Positions 25,329-35,067 of a stretch of DNA of 64,000 nt are shown here, piece after piece. Made by a program: the position numbers and the translations under genes. Source of the stretch: Psychrobacillus sp048572895 (GTDB lineage Bacteria > Bacillota > Bacilli > Bacillales_A > Planococcaceae); assembly GCF_048572895.1 (NCBI RefSeq), contig NZ_CP183878.1, forward strand, positions 2,480,001 through 2,544,000, read 5' to 3'. How positions within the stretch are numbered: position 1 is the stretch's first letter; each line of letters begins with the position of its first letter. Below the pieces are notes generated by a model that did no database searches, was not told the origin of the DNA, and was given only the letters and a program-made list of their open reading frames with translations.

Positions 25329-25871
25329 CTACCTAAGTAGTTCCGTTAACAGTTCCTTATGGACCTTAGAATAATTAAGTACACCAAAACTTTCTTCCAT
25401 AATACTATTCTTAATCTTATTTGCTTGAGTCCATGCCAAATTATACGAATCTTGATCAACCAACCCGTTTTTCAAGGCAGCTTCCAATTCATCTTCATCC
25501 TGTTGAATAATCTCTCCTGTAGGTAATACGATAATATCTAGAAACAAGTCATCCCACCATGGAATATTATTTTCAACTCCTATTTCTTTGCAAATATCTA
25601 TATACCACTGGATTACTTCCCCGTTTGCATCAAACATTGTAGTGACGGAATAATTCTTCCCTATCGGAAAGTGTTGCAACCACATATACCCATCATCTAC
25701 AATACATACGCTTTTGTCATCATACTTTACCCATAGAGGCTTCGTCACATGAACGAGGTTAAGTAGTGTTATATATCCAGTGAATTCCTCCTTATCGACA
25801 TAAGATTGTGCGTACTCTCTCTTCCTAATTCGCTTCCAATCAGAGCGATCTCCAAATCTCCTTTTCAACAT
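25329..25871 (-). CDS. DUF402 family protein (Ntdp-like phosphatase)
   Basis: A 180-residue member of the DUF402 family. Characterised members in Gram-positives (Ntdp in staphylococci, YgaC in Bacillus) hydrolyse nucleoside tri- and diphosphates. The core KNYSVTTMFDANGEVIQWYIDI and WWDDLFLDIIVLPTGEI holds the Asp/Glu metal-binding residues; the C-terminal half is helical. The length is normal. It begins 33 nt after the next upstream gene. Confidence 0.78.
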   Translation of the reverse strand: MLKRRFGDRSDWKRIRKREYAQSYVDKEEFTGYITLLNLVHVTKPLWVKYDDKSVCIVDDGYMWLQHFPIGKNYSVTTMFDANGEVIQWYIDICKEIGVENNIPWWDDLFLDIIVLPTGEIIQQDEDELEAALKNGLVDQDSYNLAWTQANKIKNSIMEESFGVLNYSKVHKELLTELLR

Positions 25872-25904
25872 TGCTTGCCCCCTGTTATTACTCTCTTTTC
25901 TAAA

Positions 25905-26213
25905 TCAATACAACGATACATCTATTGTAAATAAAGGAAGATTTATTTTATTCAGTCCGTAAAGTTCTATAATTTCATCTAGTTCAGTTATACTTTCAAC
26001 AACTATCGATATAGTATTTCCTTGTACGATAGTTTCTCTTCCGGACGAATCCAAAAGAACATCTTCGTTTTCAATTCGGCCCTCTGAACATATATACATA
26101 TACACTGCTACGGATGTATAGTGAATAAGTATCCCTATTTCTTCTTCTATTATTTCATCTTGCCAATCATAAATATCTTCTTGTTCTTCTTTTTTAAACA
26201 TTCTAAACATCAT
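25905..26213 (-). CDS. Hypothetical protein (102 aa)
   Basis: A soluble, acidic protein that I do not recognise. The N-terminal MFKKEEQEDIYDWQDEIIEEE is strongly acidic and likely helical, and the rest alternates hydrophobic strands. GGAGG lies 5-8 nt before tandem ATG codons. It is followed closely by the DUF402 and GrpB genes and may head that small operon. Confidence 0.6.
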   Translation of the reverse strand: MMFRMFKKEEQEDIYDWQDEIIEEEIGILIHYTSVAVYMYICSEGRIENEDVLLDSSGRETIVQGNTISIVVESITELDEIIELYGLNKINLPLFTIDVSLY

Positions 26214-26400
26214 ATCTTCCTCCCTATCGTCTCTCCTTTATACAGAAATTATAACAGATTTATTATTCATACTTATTAGTGAATTTAAACGCTAGTTTAT
26301 TCTAATAAAAACAGCTATTCAACAAGCAAATCGGTTACAATAATTAAGTTAATAATCTTATTACATAGATGATTAGTTTTATAGAAAAGGAGAATTCTTA

Positions 26401-27540
26401 TTGAAGGTACATTTTTTATTAAAAGGATATAATTTTTTGTTTTTTGGTTTACTTGCAGTCTTCATTCCTTTCTTGCCAGTGTATTTAGGTGAACAAGGAT
26501 TATCTACGAGTGAAATTGGAATCATTATAGGTACAGGGGGATTTGTAACGTTAATTGCACAGCCACTATGGGGGTTCATCAGTGATAAAACAAAAACAAT
26601 TCGTAAAGTAATGTTAATACTTGTTTGTTTGACTTCTCTTTCTGGTTATTTTTTATTTAACTTCGATAGCTTTGTGTTACTCATTATTTTTGCATTGTTA
26701 GTGTATTTTTTCCTCATGCCACTCGATCCATTAACAGAAAGCTTAAATTTCACTGTTTCAGAGATGGCCCGTATTAGTTATGGTTCTATTCGGACATATG
26801 GAGCACTTGGCTATGCAATTTTGTCTTTAATTGCCGGGTTTACGATGGATTATTTTGGGGTGGGCAGTCTATCTATATTATTTGTTCTATTGGGACTTCT
26901 TTCATTTGGAATTGTATGGTTTATGCCGGATGTACAAGCTTCTCCGAAACCTGTGACCATGGCAGGCTTAAAACAAGTATTACAAAACAAAGAGATGCTA
27001 CTATTTTTAGCATTAGTATTTATAAGTTCGGTGCCTGCTCGTATGAATGATACATTTTTGGGGATACATATTACGACATTAGGTGGAGATACATCCTTAG
27101 TAGGTATTGCCTTTTTCTTAGCAGGGGGTAGTGAAATCATTATTTTTGCTCTTAGTTTTTGGTGGCTAAGAAAGGGCAAGGAATTGGAAATCATTACGAT
27201 AGCAACGTTCTTTTATTTCTTACGTTTTTTTATATCAGGTTATGTAACAAGCCCCGTTACCCTAACTATTCTACAGTTATTGCAGATGCTAACGTTTCCT
27301 ATTTTTTACACTGCGGCAATTCAGTACTTATATAACATCATGCCAAAAGAATGGCGCGCTACCGGCCAAACTGTTCTAGCATTATTATTCTTCGGTTTGT
27401 CTAGCATTATTGCTTCTTATGCAGGTGGGTTCCTATATAAAGAATTTGGAGGACAGACTTTTTACTTTATCATTTCAGCGATGTCTTTCATCGGGGTTGT
27501 ATTTGGAATACTGTTGACTATTCGAAAAGCAAGAAATTAA
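26401..27540 (+). CDS. MFS transporter
   Basis: A 379-residue, 12-helix major facilitator of the MFS_1-like/PPP type (related in layout to phenylpropionate and nucleoside transporters). The N-terminal LLKGYNFLFFGLLAVFIPF, then FLPVYLGEQGLS and the loop GFISDKTKTIRKV between helices 2 and 3, are characteristic. TTG start with AAGGAG 8 nt ahead. Substrate unknown; the nearby aromatic cluster is on the other strand, so a link is only a possibility. Confidence 0.82.
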   Translation: MKVHFLLKGYNFLFFGLLAVFIPFLPVYLGEQGLSTSEIGIIIGTGGFVTLIAQPLWGFISDKTKTIRKVMLILVCLTSLSGYFLFNFDSFVLLIIFALLVYFFLMPLDPLTESLNFTVSEMARISYGSIRTYGALGYAILSLIAGFTMDYFGVGSLSILFVLLGLLSFGIVWFMPDVQASPKPVTMAGLKQVLQNKEMLLFLALVFISSVPARMNDTFLGIHITTLGGDTSLVGIAFFLAGGSEIIIFALSFWWLRKGKELEIITIATFFYFLRFFISGYVTSPVTLTILQLLQMLTFPIFYTAAIQYLYNIMPKEWRATGQTVLALLFFGLSSIIASYAGGFLYKEFGGQTFYFIISAMSFIGVVFGILLTIRKARN

Positions 27541-27656
27541 TGCATGATTATTTTCTTTATTAATGGGTATTTAAAATACATAGACTTAAAATTAGTATCT
27601 TTTACTAAACTTTCTTTATCTGTTTCCAGGAAGAGATTTTGGTGGGAGGTGATTAA

Positions 27657-27851
27657 TTGAGAAGAGCCTATGGAGTAAACAAACTATCTTTTTATTTAGA
27701 CACAGTAGGATATCCACTTACTGAAAAGGAAATAAATGAACTAATCATTAACAAGGAGATTCCTCACTTAAGACCAATGACAAATATGATCGTCTTTAAT
27801 TTGGATCATATTGATTGGTGGATTAATGAGAAACAAACTTCTCCAAATTGA
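27657..27851 (+). CDS. Small winged-helix/excisionase-like protein (64 aa)
   Basis: A 64-residue protein with the layout of small excisionase/MerR-like DNA-binding proteins: helices around LTEKEINELIINKEIPHL, then a strand and VFNLDHIDWWINEK, the usual '...f...idxWi...' ending. TTG start, with GGGAGG 7 nt ahead, which supports translation. It sits next to a decayed IS3 transposase and may belong to former mobile DNA. No exact family is recognised. Confidence 0.55.
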   Translation: MRRAYGVNKLSFYLDTVGYPLTEKEINELIINKEIPHLRPMTNMIVFNLDHIDWWINEKQTSPN

Positions 27852-27877
27852 AAAGCCCTGCGAAATTGAAATGACCT

Positions 27878-28150
27878 TTAAAAGTTACACACGGTTATTT
27901 CATCGGGCAGCTTGCTCAAAATGAGTTCGGTATACACCGGACTCATTTTTAATTTTTCCTTCATCCGTTCCGTGTTAAAGTAAATGATATATTTTTCTAT
28001 TTCTAATTTAATATGTTCTACACTTTCAAATTTCTATAGGTGGAGGAATTCCGACTTCGTAATGCAAAGAAGTTCTACATCACCGAGTTGTCGTTATAGT
28101 TTCCTGAACGAAACATACTTTGCACAAATGTCGAAATTAAAATTTGCCTC
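27878..28150 (-). pseudogene. IS3-family transposase remnant (C-terminal part)
   Basis: On the minus strand, translation gives SGNYNDNSVM-stop-NFF (the family has GNCxDNAxMENFF). After a frame shift it gives KSEFLHL-stop-KFESVEHIKLE, then KYIIYFNTERMKEKLKMSP, ending near 27878. This is the end of the integrase core, with its final catalytic Glu codon (in DNAxME) turned into a stop. At least two stops and one frameshift disable it, and the N-terminal two thirds and orfA are missing. Confidence 0.7.
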
Positions 28151-28179
28151 TACACCATTGTGGGCATGCTCCAAGGATT

Positions 28180-29526
28180 TTAATGAATTATCATTGGCAA
28201 TCTACTAACTTCATCAAAATCTAGATTATGTCTTAACGTTTCCCACAGTCCTTCAGGTTCAGCTACGTTAGCATACTGACAACATTCGATAAATTTCTTC
28301 TTCACTTCGTCAAAAGGCGTTTCAGGAAGTATTCGTTCAATTTGTCTTTTTGTTCCTTTGGCAGTTACTATCATAATATCACCTAAAGGAATTCCAGGCG
28401 TATCAACCTGAGTTTGTTCAATTTTTATAAGTTTTGTCAAATTTAATACTTTAGTATCAACAAGCGCCTCCTCAGTCAGATTATTCAAGTGAACATTGCC
28501 ATGAACCAAAGCAAAAGCAACCATAAATGGAATACTAAATTTAGCATCTTGTAATGTTTTTGGATTGCAACGATTCTCAAGTGGTTGACATAGCATATTG
28601 GCTGTTTTATTGATCCCTATCACGATTTGGTTAATTTCATTAAGCCTAAAATGCTTCCGAAGTACGAGGGCAGATTTAATAAATGGATGTGAGTAACGAC
28701 AACTAGGATAAAGTTTAATAGAAGTATCGGAAAATGCCCATGTTTCAGTTTCCAATAATACGCTTCGTTGTTTTTCATTTAAATTCTCTCCAAAATAATT
28801 TATAAAGAGACCTGTTTTCCCATCCATACAGCTCGTAGGTGCGCTTACCCCTTCTCTAGCCAAAAATGCCGCTTGAACACCCCCCATTGATGCAAACGCG
28901 GGATAAATAGATCTTGCTTGGGAACCAGTTCCAACTCCCGGCTCTTTTCCGCCAGCCGCTTGCATATATGCTAGTCCCAAAGCATGAACCAATTCCTCAT
29001 CATCTAATCCAAGTACAAGTCCAGCAGTGATTGCGGCACCTAAATAACCAAACAGTTGACTTAAAAACCATTTGGAATCTGCACCCGTACCCTTGGGTTC
29101 GATTGCATATCCCAATCTACACAATAACTCGTTTCCAAGTGCAACTGCAGTAATAAGGTCCGTTCTCCTTGAAACCTCAGCGTCAGCAGCTGCTAATGCG
29201 GCTGCTAATGTAACAGGGGTTGGATGAATTCTAGCTAAATCATTGATATCATCATAGTCTAAAGCGTGTGCTAAAGCTGTATTAGCAAATGCTGCATAGG
29301 CTGGAGGTAATCGATACTCACTTCCTATTACTCTACCTATCCCACCTTTTACACCTATGGAAAGACCCGCTATAGATTTTAATGCGATAGGAGCTCCTTT
29401 ATAAGCAGGTAAGGAAATAGCAATTGTATCACATATATGGAGAATCACCTTTTCACGAATATACTCTGGTAATCCTCGTTTCTGTCTTTGACGGATAGCT
29501 TGTACAATCTCATGGCTTAATGACAA
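28180..29526 (-). CDS. MmgE/PrpD family protein
   Basis: A 448-residue member of the MmgE/PrpD (2-methylcitrate dehydratase) family. Typical segments are HALDYDDINDLARIHPTPVTLAAALA (residues 86-111, shown for its DYDD and HP motifs), GAAITAGLVLGLDDEEL, GKTGLF and KLYPSCRYSHPFI. The reaction could be dehydration or isomerisation of a carboxylic acid; within this cluster it may act on a product of ring cleavage. It lies downstream of the TRAP genes on the same strand after a 260-nt gap containing a terminator-like hairpin. Confidence 0.82.
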   Translation of the reverse strand: MSLSHEIVQAIRQRQKRGLPEYIREKVILHICDTIAISLPAYKGAPIALKSIAGLSIGVKGGIGRVIGSEYRLPPAYAAFANTALAHALDYDDINDLARIHPTPVTLAAALAAADAEVSRRTDLITAVALGNELLCRLGYAIEPKGTGADSKWFLSQLFGYLGAAITAGLVLGLDDEELVHALGLAYMQAAGGKEPGVGTGSQARSIYPAFASMGGVQAAFLAREGVSAPTSCMDGKTGLFINYFGENLNEKQRSVLLETETWAFSDTSIKLYPSCRYSHPFIKSALVLRKHFRLNEINQIVIGINKTANMLCQPLENRCNPKTLQDAKFSIPFMVAFALVHGNVHLNNLTEEALVDTKVLNLTKLIKIEQTQVDTPGIPLGDIMIVTAKGTKRQIERILPETPFDEVKKKFIECCQYANVAEPEGLWETLRHNLDFDEVSRLPMIIH

Positions 29527-29628
29527 AATAGCTCCTCCTAGTTTTAAAAGATTTACCTATTTATTTAACTATGTTCGTACTAGTTTTCTATTTAAACTTC
29601 TTATTCAAACTTTTCTTTACAAACAAAT

Positions 29629-29655
29629 AGCCCGCTTAATGATATAAAGCGAGCT
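29629..29655 (-). terminator. Possible terminator after the TRAP genes
   Basis: On the minus strand AGCTCGCTT pairs with AAGCGGGCT (one mismatch), followed by a weak ATTTGTTTG run. It may only partly separate the TRAP genes from the MmgE/PrpD gene. Confidence 0.4.
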
Positions 29656-29788
29656 GCGTCTGTTTTGCACTTCTTAATCTTGGTCAACAAGTTCAATAAT
29701 ATAATGATCCTTACGAGAAACTGCCTCCATTGTTGCAATTAACTAGAGACTTTAAGAATTGTCTACTCTCTGGATTATTACTGTATCG

Positions 29789-31087
29789 CTAAATGTGACC
29801 TGGTAAAAGCAAGATAATATCTGGGAAAATATAGACTAATACGATTAGTACAAGAATAGGAATAGAAAACGCTAATGCCCCTTTATAGATATTGCCCAAA
29901 CCTAATTCTGGTGCTACACCATTTAAGACAAATATGCTCATCCCTATTGGCGGTGATATTAATGCTAATTCCATTAAAATACACATCACAACACCAAACC
30001 AGATAAGGTCATACCCCAATGATTCTATTAGTGGCAAAACAATCGGGAACGTAACAAGCATAGCTGCCATTGCATCCATAAATGCACCTAAAATAATATA
30101 CATCAAAACAATAATAATAAAAATATACACGGGTGCTAATGTTAAACCTGTTAAAAAATCATTTAGATAGGCTGGTAAACCTGATTGAACAATGAAACTA
30201 TTTAAAAAGAGCGCGGATAATAAGATCCCAAATAAGGTACCCACTGTTTTAAGGGTTTTTTCTAGCACTTCCACAATGACTTTAAACGTCAGTTTTCTTT
30301 TTATAAGGGCAATAATGGCAGCTCCAAAAGCCCCCATACTTGCAGCTTCAGTAGGTCCAAATAACCCTATAAAAAGGCCCCCAATAACAAAAGTAAACAG
30401 GATAGCGATAGGCAAGATACTCGATAAACTTTTAAAGCGGTTTGACCAAGAACTACCTTGCCCTATATCCGCAGCATTTGGGTGTATTTTCACATAGATC
30501 ACTACTGTTATAATATAAAGAAGAGTTAATAATAATCCTGGCAATAAGCCTGCTATTAAAAGTTTCCCAATATGCTGTTGGGCAATTACCCCATATAAGA
30601 CCATAAAGGTACTAGGTGGGATCAATATTCCTAAAGACCCGCCTGCGATAATGGAACCACTTGTTAAAGCCTTACTATAATTATTATTTATCATCTCTTT
30701 CGAGGCAATCGATCCGAGAGATGCTGTTGTTGCAATACTTGATCCTGAGGAGGCTGCGAACATGGCTCCTGCAGTAACCGTTGCAAGTGCCATACCACCT
30801 CGAACTTTACCAAACCATACTTTGAATGTACCATACAAACTATTGCTGATTCCAGAAGAGTTCATTAATTCTCCCATGAGGACAAACATGGCAATCGTGG
30901 TCATCGTATAACTTAGCGAGTTTTTCATAATCGTTAAATCAATAACATTTACTAAAACATTCCAATCTCTCATAAACAATATTCCTACTATCGCTGGAAC
31001 AGCCATGGAAATCGCAACTGGCACTCTGATAGTTAGCAATAGGAACATAACAATAATGAACAATACTCCAATCATTTCATTAGACAT
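29789..31087 (-). CDS. TRAP transporter large permease (DctM)
   Basis: The 12-helix large membrane subunit of a tripartite ATP-independent periplasmic-type transporter (432 residues from ATG 31087), which couples sodium entry to uptake of an organic acid. The start is set by the overlap ATGTCTAA with the dctQ stop; AAGGAA lies ahead. Helices cover most of the protein, and GSIIAGGSLGILIPPSTFMVLYGV (residues about 142-165) is the conserved substrate-site motif. Third gene of the dctP-dctQ-dctM order. Confidence 0.9.
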   Translation of the reverse strand: MSNEMIGVLFIIVMFLLLTIRVPVAISMAVPAIVGILFMRDWNVLVNVIDLTIMKNSLSYTMTTIAMFVLMGELMNSSGISNSLYGTFKVWFGKVRGGMALATVTAGAMFAASSGSSIATTASLGSIASKEMINNNYSKALTSGSIIAGGSLGILIPPSTFMVLYGVIAQQHIGKLLIAGLLPGLLLTLLYIITVVIYVKIHPNAADIGQGSSWSNRFKSLSSILPIAILFTFVIGGLFIGLFGPTEAASMGAFGAAIIALIKRKLTFKVIVEVLEKTLKTVGTLFGILLSALFLNSFIVQSGLPAYLNDFLTGLTLAPVYIFIIIVLMYIILGAFMDAMAAMLVTFPIVLPLIESLGYDLIWFGVVMCILMELALISPPIGMSIFVLNGVAPELGLGNIYKGALAFSIPILVLIVLVYIFPDIILLLPGHI

Positions 31088-31571
31088 CTGACGACACTTC
31101 CTTTTCAGACGGTGGTGTTTTGAAACTAATTTGACTAAGTGCAACTAGTCCCCAAACAAAAAATCCAATAGTTACGATGATTTTTAATATCATAAAAGGA
31201 AAATCCAATAATAAAGTCGTTTTTGTCTCTTCCATTGAAGTCAAAAAGAATATATAAGTGATTACGATGCAAACGGAAACGGTTAGGACATGGGCAATAT
31301 TATCAAAAATCAATTGAACTTTAGGTGAATAACGATCAACCAATAAGCCAATGGCGATATGTTCCTTTTTTGCTTGTGTATACCCAAATGAGAATATTAT
31401 GACGAAAAAGTGGAAAATTTCAGCTAATTCAATTACTCCTAACAACGGTCTACCCAATAAACGCGAGATGACCCCAACCGAAATAATAAGCATTACTATG
31501 GCCAAACAGATCATTCCAATGATTTTCAATATATTCATCATATAGAACACACTAGTAGAAAATACTTTCAT
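31080..31571 (-). CDS. TRAP transporter small permease (DctQ)
   Basis: A 163-residue, four-helix small membrane subunit of the TRAP transporter. The start at 31571 (MKVFSTSVFYMMN) is preceded by GAGGGTGA; the longer frame upstream lacks a site. GRPLLGVIELAEIF is the conserved DctQ segment. The stop overlaps the start of the large permease. Confidence 0.88.
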   Translation of the reverse strand: MKVFSTSVFYMMNILKIIGMICLAIVMLIISVGVISRLLGRPLLGVIELAEIFHFFVIIFSFGYTQAKKEHIAIGLLVDRYSPKVQLIFDNIAHVLTVSVCIVITYIFFLTSMEETKTTLLLDFPFMILKIIVTIGFFVWGLVALSQISFKTPPSEKEVSSDV

Positions 31572-31695
31572 TTGATCACCCTCAAGTTGTAGATTTTTAT
31601 ATCTATAAATAGAAGAAAAAAGGGGTAAGAACAAACTTTTTATAAACCAAGGTGTAGAGATTAAATAATCATACATCTTAGTTTTTTAATAATTT

Positions 31696-32793
31696 CTATT
31701 TAAGAAATTCTAAGTCAACACCATGTTCCCTAGAAATTTCAATATAGCGTTCGAGCATTTCATCCCCAGGGTAACCTTTTTCATTCGCATTTTTTACCCA
31801 TTGTTCCCAAACTGGGACAGCAAATCGCTGAAACTCTAGTAATTCTTTGTCAGAGAATTTCGTCACACCTCCGCCAGCATCTTCTGCCATTTTGACAACT
31901 TCAACATTACGTTCCATGACTTTTCTAGCATTCTCTTTATATAATTCTTGCCACTTTGGATTAATATCTTCATCAAACAATGTTTGTAAATCCTTTGGCA
32001 ATGAATTGAAGAAGTCTTCATTCATAAGGGCTGTTCCAACAGCAATTTTTACAGGCTGCTCCAAAAAGTAAGGAGCTACATCTGCTAATTGCATGGCTGC
32101 AAATACATCTTGAGTAGTGAAAAATGTTTCAATAATTCCTTTATCCAATGAATTATAGAGTTCTTCAAAGCTTACTTGTGTAGGTATGCCTCCCATACTC
32201 TTAACAAATAAGGCTTCAAGTTCTGTGGATGCGCGGGCAGTTTTTCCTTTCATATAATCCAGACTCTCAATCGGCTTTGTAGAGAAAGCATGGTTCGGTG
32301 GTGGGGAACCAACACCTACTTTAACCACACCGTCCCAAATTTCATCCAAATATTCGGCTGAGAATTCCTGCATAATTTTGGCTGCTTTGTCTGGATCACC
32401 ACCTGCTGCAAATGGTAACTCTCCTACTGTTAGTGGAAACAACTGCGAATCTTCATAGTAAAGTGCAATGGTATCACCAACATCAAACAGTCCACTTTTA
32501 ACACCTTCTAACACTTCATTTGATGCGGCAAGGGAACCATTATAGTGAACCGTTACCTCCACTCGTCCCTCTGTTTTTTCTTCAACATATTTTTCCCACG
32601 GTTTCCAAACGTTGTTTGGAACGTCGGCATCGCTAGAAAACCAACTATTAACAACTAATTTAATCACATCGTCATCTGATTTACTCGCCTCAGTTGTACT
32701 CTTGTCCTTACCCTCACAAGCAGCAAGTATCAAAACAAGTAAACCTACGATAGCAAATACAAACAACTTCCACTTTATCCCTTTTGGTTTCAT
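31696..32793 (-). CDS. TRAP transporter solute-binding lipoprotein (DctP)
   Basis: A 365-residue extracytoplasmic solute receptor anchored as a lipoprotein. Signal peptide 1-25 and lipobox LAAC with Cys26. The mature part has the DctP fold, with the ligand arginine region GKTARASTELEALFVKSMGG and the VSFEELYNSLDKGIIE segment. DctP proteins bind carboxylates, often aromatic or C4 acids. Being beside ring-cleavage genes, it may bring in the cluster's aromatic acid. Confidence 0.9.
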   Translation of the reverse strand: MKPKGIKWKLFVFAIVGLLVLILAACEGKDKSTTEASKSDDDVIKLVVNSWFSSDADVPNNVWKPWEKYVEEKTEGRVEVTVHYNGSLAASNEVLEGVKSGLFDVGDTIALYYEDSQLFPLTVGELPFAAGGDPDKAAKIMQEFSAEYLDEIWDGVVKVGVGSPPPNHAFSTKPIESLDYMKGKTARASTELEALFVKSMGGIPTQVSFEELYNSLDKGIIETFFTTQDVFAAMQLADVAPYFLEQPVKIAVGTALMNEDFFNSLPKDLQTLFDEDINPKWQELYKENARKVMERNVEVVKMAEDAGGGVTKFSDKELLEFQRFAVPVWEQWVKNANEKGYPGDEMLERYIEISREHGVDLEFLK

Positions 32794-32835
32794 CGTATAA
32801 ACTCCCCTCTAATTTGGATAAAACTGCTTTTGTCC

Positions 32836-32856
32836 CTTTGTAAACCCTTACAAAAG
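32836..32856. promoter_or_regulatory. Inverted repeat upstream of dctP
   Basis: TTTGTAA and TTACAAA half-sites separated by 4 nt, about 45 nt ahead of the dctP start. It could be an operator for the transporter genes. No regulator gene is in the cluster. Confidence 0.35.
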
Positions 32857-32895
32857 GTTAGATGCTTTCAATGTATTCTCCAAGGATCCCCCCTC

Positions 32896-34074
32896 TTAAC
32901 CAACCACACCATGTTCAAAACCAAATAATGACCTACCATATGCCTCGATGGAATCATCATATAAATTAGATCGATGAGCACTTACGGCATGCATATCTCT
33001 AAAGAATAATTCAACGGGATGACCTTTATATAAGGAGAAACCACCCAGAACTAATAACACTCTTTGGGCAATCTCTGTACAATTATGAATAATTCTAGCT
33101 CGAATGGCAGCGAATTCTGCTCGTTGATCTCCATCATTTGGATTGTAATTTTCTAGCATTTCAAAAACACGTGACATTAAACCCTCTGCCTCAAAATAGC
33201 GTATATTTAATTCAGCTAATACACCTTGATGACGCGATTCTTTCGCAACTACTCCACGAAGCCTCGTTCTCTTTTCTGTGCGTTCTTTGAATTCTTCGAT
33301 TAGTCGCTCTGCACCTCCAAGTGCCACCATACTAAACCCAGCGATAAATGGTACAAAGAATGGTTTGTTAAAAAAGAAATAGTCTTCATCAAAACCAGTT
33401 CCATCAAGCGGGCGCATAACCTTATCAATCTCACTTAAGCGTAATACCTGCTCTTTAGGAACATAGATATTATCCACCACAACTTGGTTACTTCCTGTAC
33501 CTCTTAGACCTAACACATCCCAATTTCGAATAATTTGAACATCCCTTGTTGGTAGATTAAAAGCGACATGTTCTTTTTGCCCGCTTCCCGGGTATTCCAT
33601 AAATGCCCCCACCGCTACCCAATCACTATGTAGAACACCGCTTACAAAGCTATAGGTACCTGATAAACGAAAGCCATCCCCATCAACCTCTACTTTACCA
33701 ATTGGTGAAAAAATATCAGCAATTAATCCACCTTGATTGATGACTACATCTCTACCTTTTTCAGGCAAATACGCTGCCCAAATATTGTGGGTAGTATATA
33801 AAAATGTTATCCATCCGGCAGACATATTATATTTTGAAACTTTTCTAATAATCTCAGAGTATTCTCTATAACTTACTTGTGGACCACCATATCTTTTAGG
33901 TAGCAGTAGTTTAGGTATTTGCGTTTCTTTCAAAGCTTTAATCACATTCTCCGAAACGGTTTGGTTTTTCTCCATTTCTTCTACTTCCGACTCAGCAAGT
34001 TTGCCAATTCGCTCTGCATCCAACAACAATTGTTGAAATTCGGTTAGTGTCTTCTCATTTGTTTGACTTAGCAT
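32896..34074 (-). CDS. Flavin-dependent aromatic monooxygenase, oxygenase component (HsaA-like)
   Basis: A 392-residue acyl-CoA-dehydrogenase-fold protein of the group D flavin monooxygenase type (HsaA, HpaB-like). It is likely to hydroxylate a phenol to a catechol using reduced flavin. The N-terminal helical domain, the central beta domain (LSGTYSFVSGVLHSDWVAVG; NWDVLGLRGTGSN) and the C-terminal helical bundle are present. No reductase partner is encoded in the window. A true acyl-CoA dehydrogenase is less likely because of the ring-cleavage neighbours and the VSG...SDW motif. Confidence 0.8.
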   Translation of the reverse strand: MLSQTNEKTLTEFQQLLLDAERIGKLAESEVEEMEKNQTVSENVIKALKETQIPKLLLPKRYGGPQVSYREYSEIIRKVSKYNMSAGWITFLYTTHNIWAAYLPEKGRDVVINQGGLIADIFSPIGKVEVDGDGFRLSGTYSFVSGVLHSDWVAVGAFMEYPGSGQKEHVAFNLPTRDVQIIRNWDVLGLRGTGSNQVVVDNIYVPKEQVLRLSEIDKVMRPLDGTGFDEDYFFFNKPFFVPFIAGFSMVALGGAERLIEEFKERTEKRTRLRGVVAKESRHQGVLAELNIRYFEAEGLMSRVFEMLENYNPNDGDQRAEFAAIRARIIHNCTEIAQRVLLVLGGFSLYKGHPVELFFRDMHAVSAHRSNLYDDSIEAYGRSLFGFEHGVVG

Positions 34075-34214
34075 GTTTTCACCCCTAATTTTTTCTACTA
34101 GTACTTTATAACCGCAATTTTAAATTTCTTTAAAGAATGATAGGATAATTGTGTATTGCTAACTTTCTTCACAATTTTTGACCTATGTCCACAATTCAGG
34201 AAACATGCAGATTT

Positions 34215-34967
34215 TTATATTCCTGTGACCCCACCATCAGTAACAATGGATGAACCTGTCATGAATGAAGAATCTTCAGATGCTAAGTACAACACAGATT
34301 TTGCCTGTTCTTCAGGAGTTGACATTCTCCCTAAAGGGATTCCTTTTGCCACTTCAGGTGTTCTTGGATTATCAGCAATCATTTCAGTGTATACTACCCC
34401 TGGCAATAAACAATTCACTCTTATCCCTTTATCTGCGTATTCCGCTGCTACAATTTTGGACATATGTGTGATCCCAGCTTTAGTAAAACTATAAAGTGCA
34501 TGTGTTTTTCGGACATTAATTGCAGCAGCTGAGGTAACATTTACAATGCTACCTGACCCTTTCGATTCCATATGAGGCAAGACAATTTGCATTGCTCTAA
34601 AGTAAGAATAAGAGTTAAGGCGAACATATTGTTCCCAATCATCCTCCGTTATTTCTGTAAATGGCTTTTGTATAATACGCCCGGCATTGTTGACTAAAAT
34701 ATCAACTTGTTTAAAATTAGCTAACGTTTTATCCACCATATTTTTAAGGTCTTCATTTTTCGTTACATCTGTTTTAACAAATATAGCATTGCCACCATTT
34801 TGACGGATTGTTTCAACTACCTTTTCACCACGGTCTTGTCTTCTACCAACAATGACTACACTGGCTCCTTCGTCGGCAAATAACTTAGCCGTTTCTTCTC
34901 CAATTCCTGAAGTACTGCCGGTAATAATCGCGACTTTATCCTTTAGTCGCAGCTTTTCTTGAACCAT
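34215..34967 (-). CDS. Short-chain dehydrogenase/reductase
   Basis: A 250-residue classical SDR with the cofactor loop TGSTSGIGEETAK (about 16-28), NNAG, catalytic Ser in VTSAAAINV, and Tyr158-SFTK. VGRRQDRGEK after strand 2 suggests NADP(H), though VIVGRR alone does not decide. It could oxidise an alcohol or dihydrodiol on the aromatic route. A cre-like site lies in the 207-nt gap upstream. Confidence 0.85.
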   Translation of the reverse strand: MVQEKLRLKDKVAIITGSTSGIGEETAKLFADEGASVVIVGRRQDRGEKVVETIRQNGGNAIFVKTDVTKNEDLKNMVDKTLANFKQVDILVNNAGRIIQKPFTEITEDDWEQYVRLNSYSYFRAMQIVLPHMESKGSGSIVNVTSAAAINVRKTHALYSFTKAGITHMSKIVAAEYADKGIRVNCLLPGVVYTEMIADNPRTPEVAKGIPLGRMSTPEEQAKSVLYLASEDSSFMTGSSIVTDGGVTGI

Positions 34968-35067
34968 CTTTTTCTCCTTTTATATAAAGCCTGACCTTTA
35001 TTCTGTATATCTTGTGTCCTAGTAATCTTTTACAAATTGACATATACAATAGAGGTATCCACTAGTC

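Noticed and set aside
27918..27950. Hairpin ATGAGT/ACTCAT with flanking A and T runs resembling a terminator after the 64-aa gene
   Set aside because: It falls within the transposase remnant, where it encodes the KMSPVYTEL segment. It may work as a terminator now, but the sequence has another origin.
27984..28208. Plus-strand 74-codon frame
   Set aside because: It is the antisense of the IS3 remnant and the end of the MmgE/PrpD gene.
29690..29750. Short minus-strand frame MEAVSRKDHYIIELVDQD
   Set aside because: It has no ribosome binding site and no identifiable parent protein. It might be a gene fragment, but nothing supports this.
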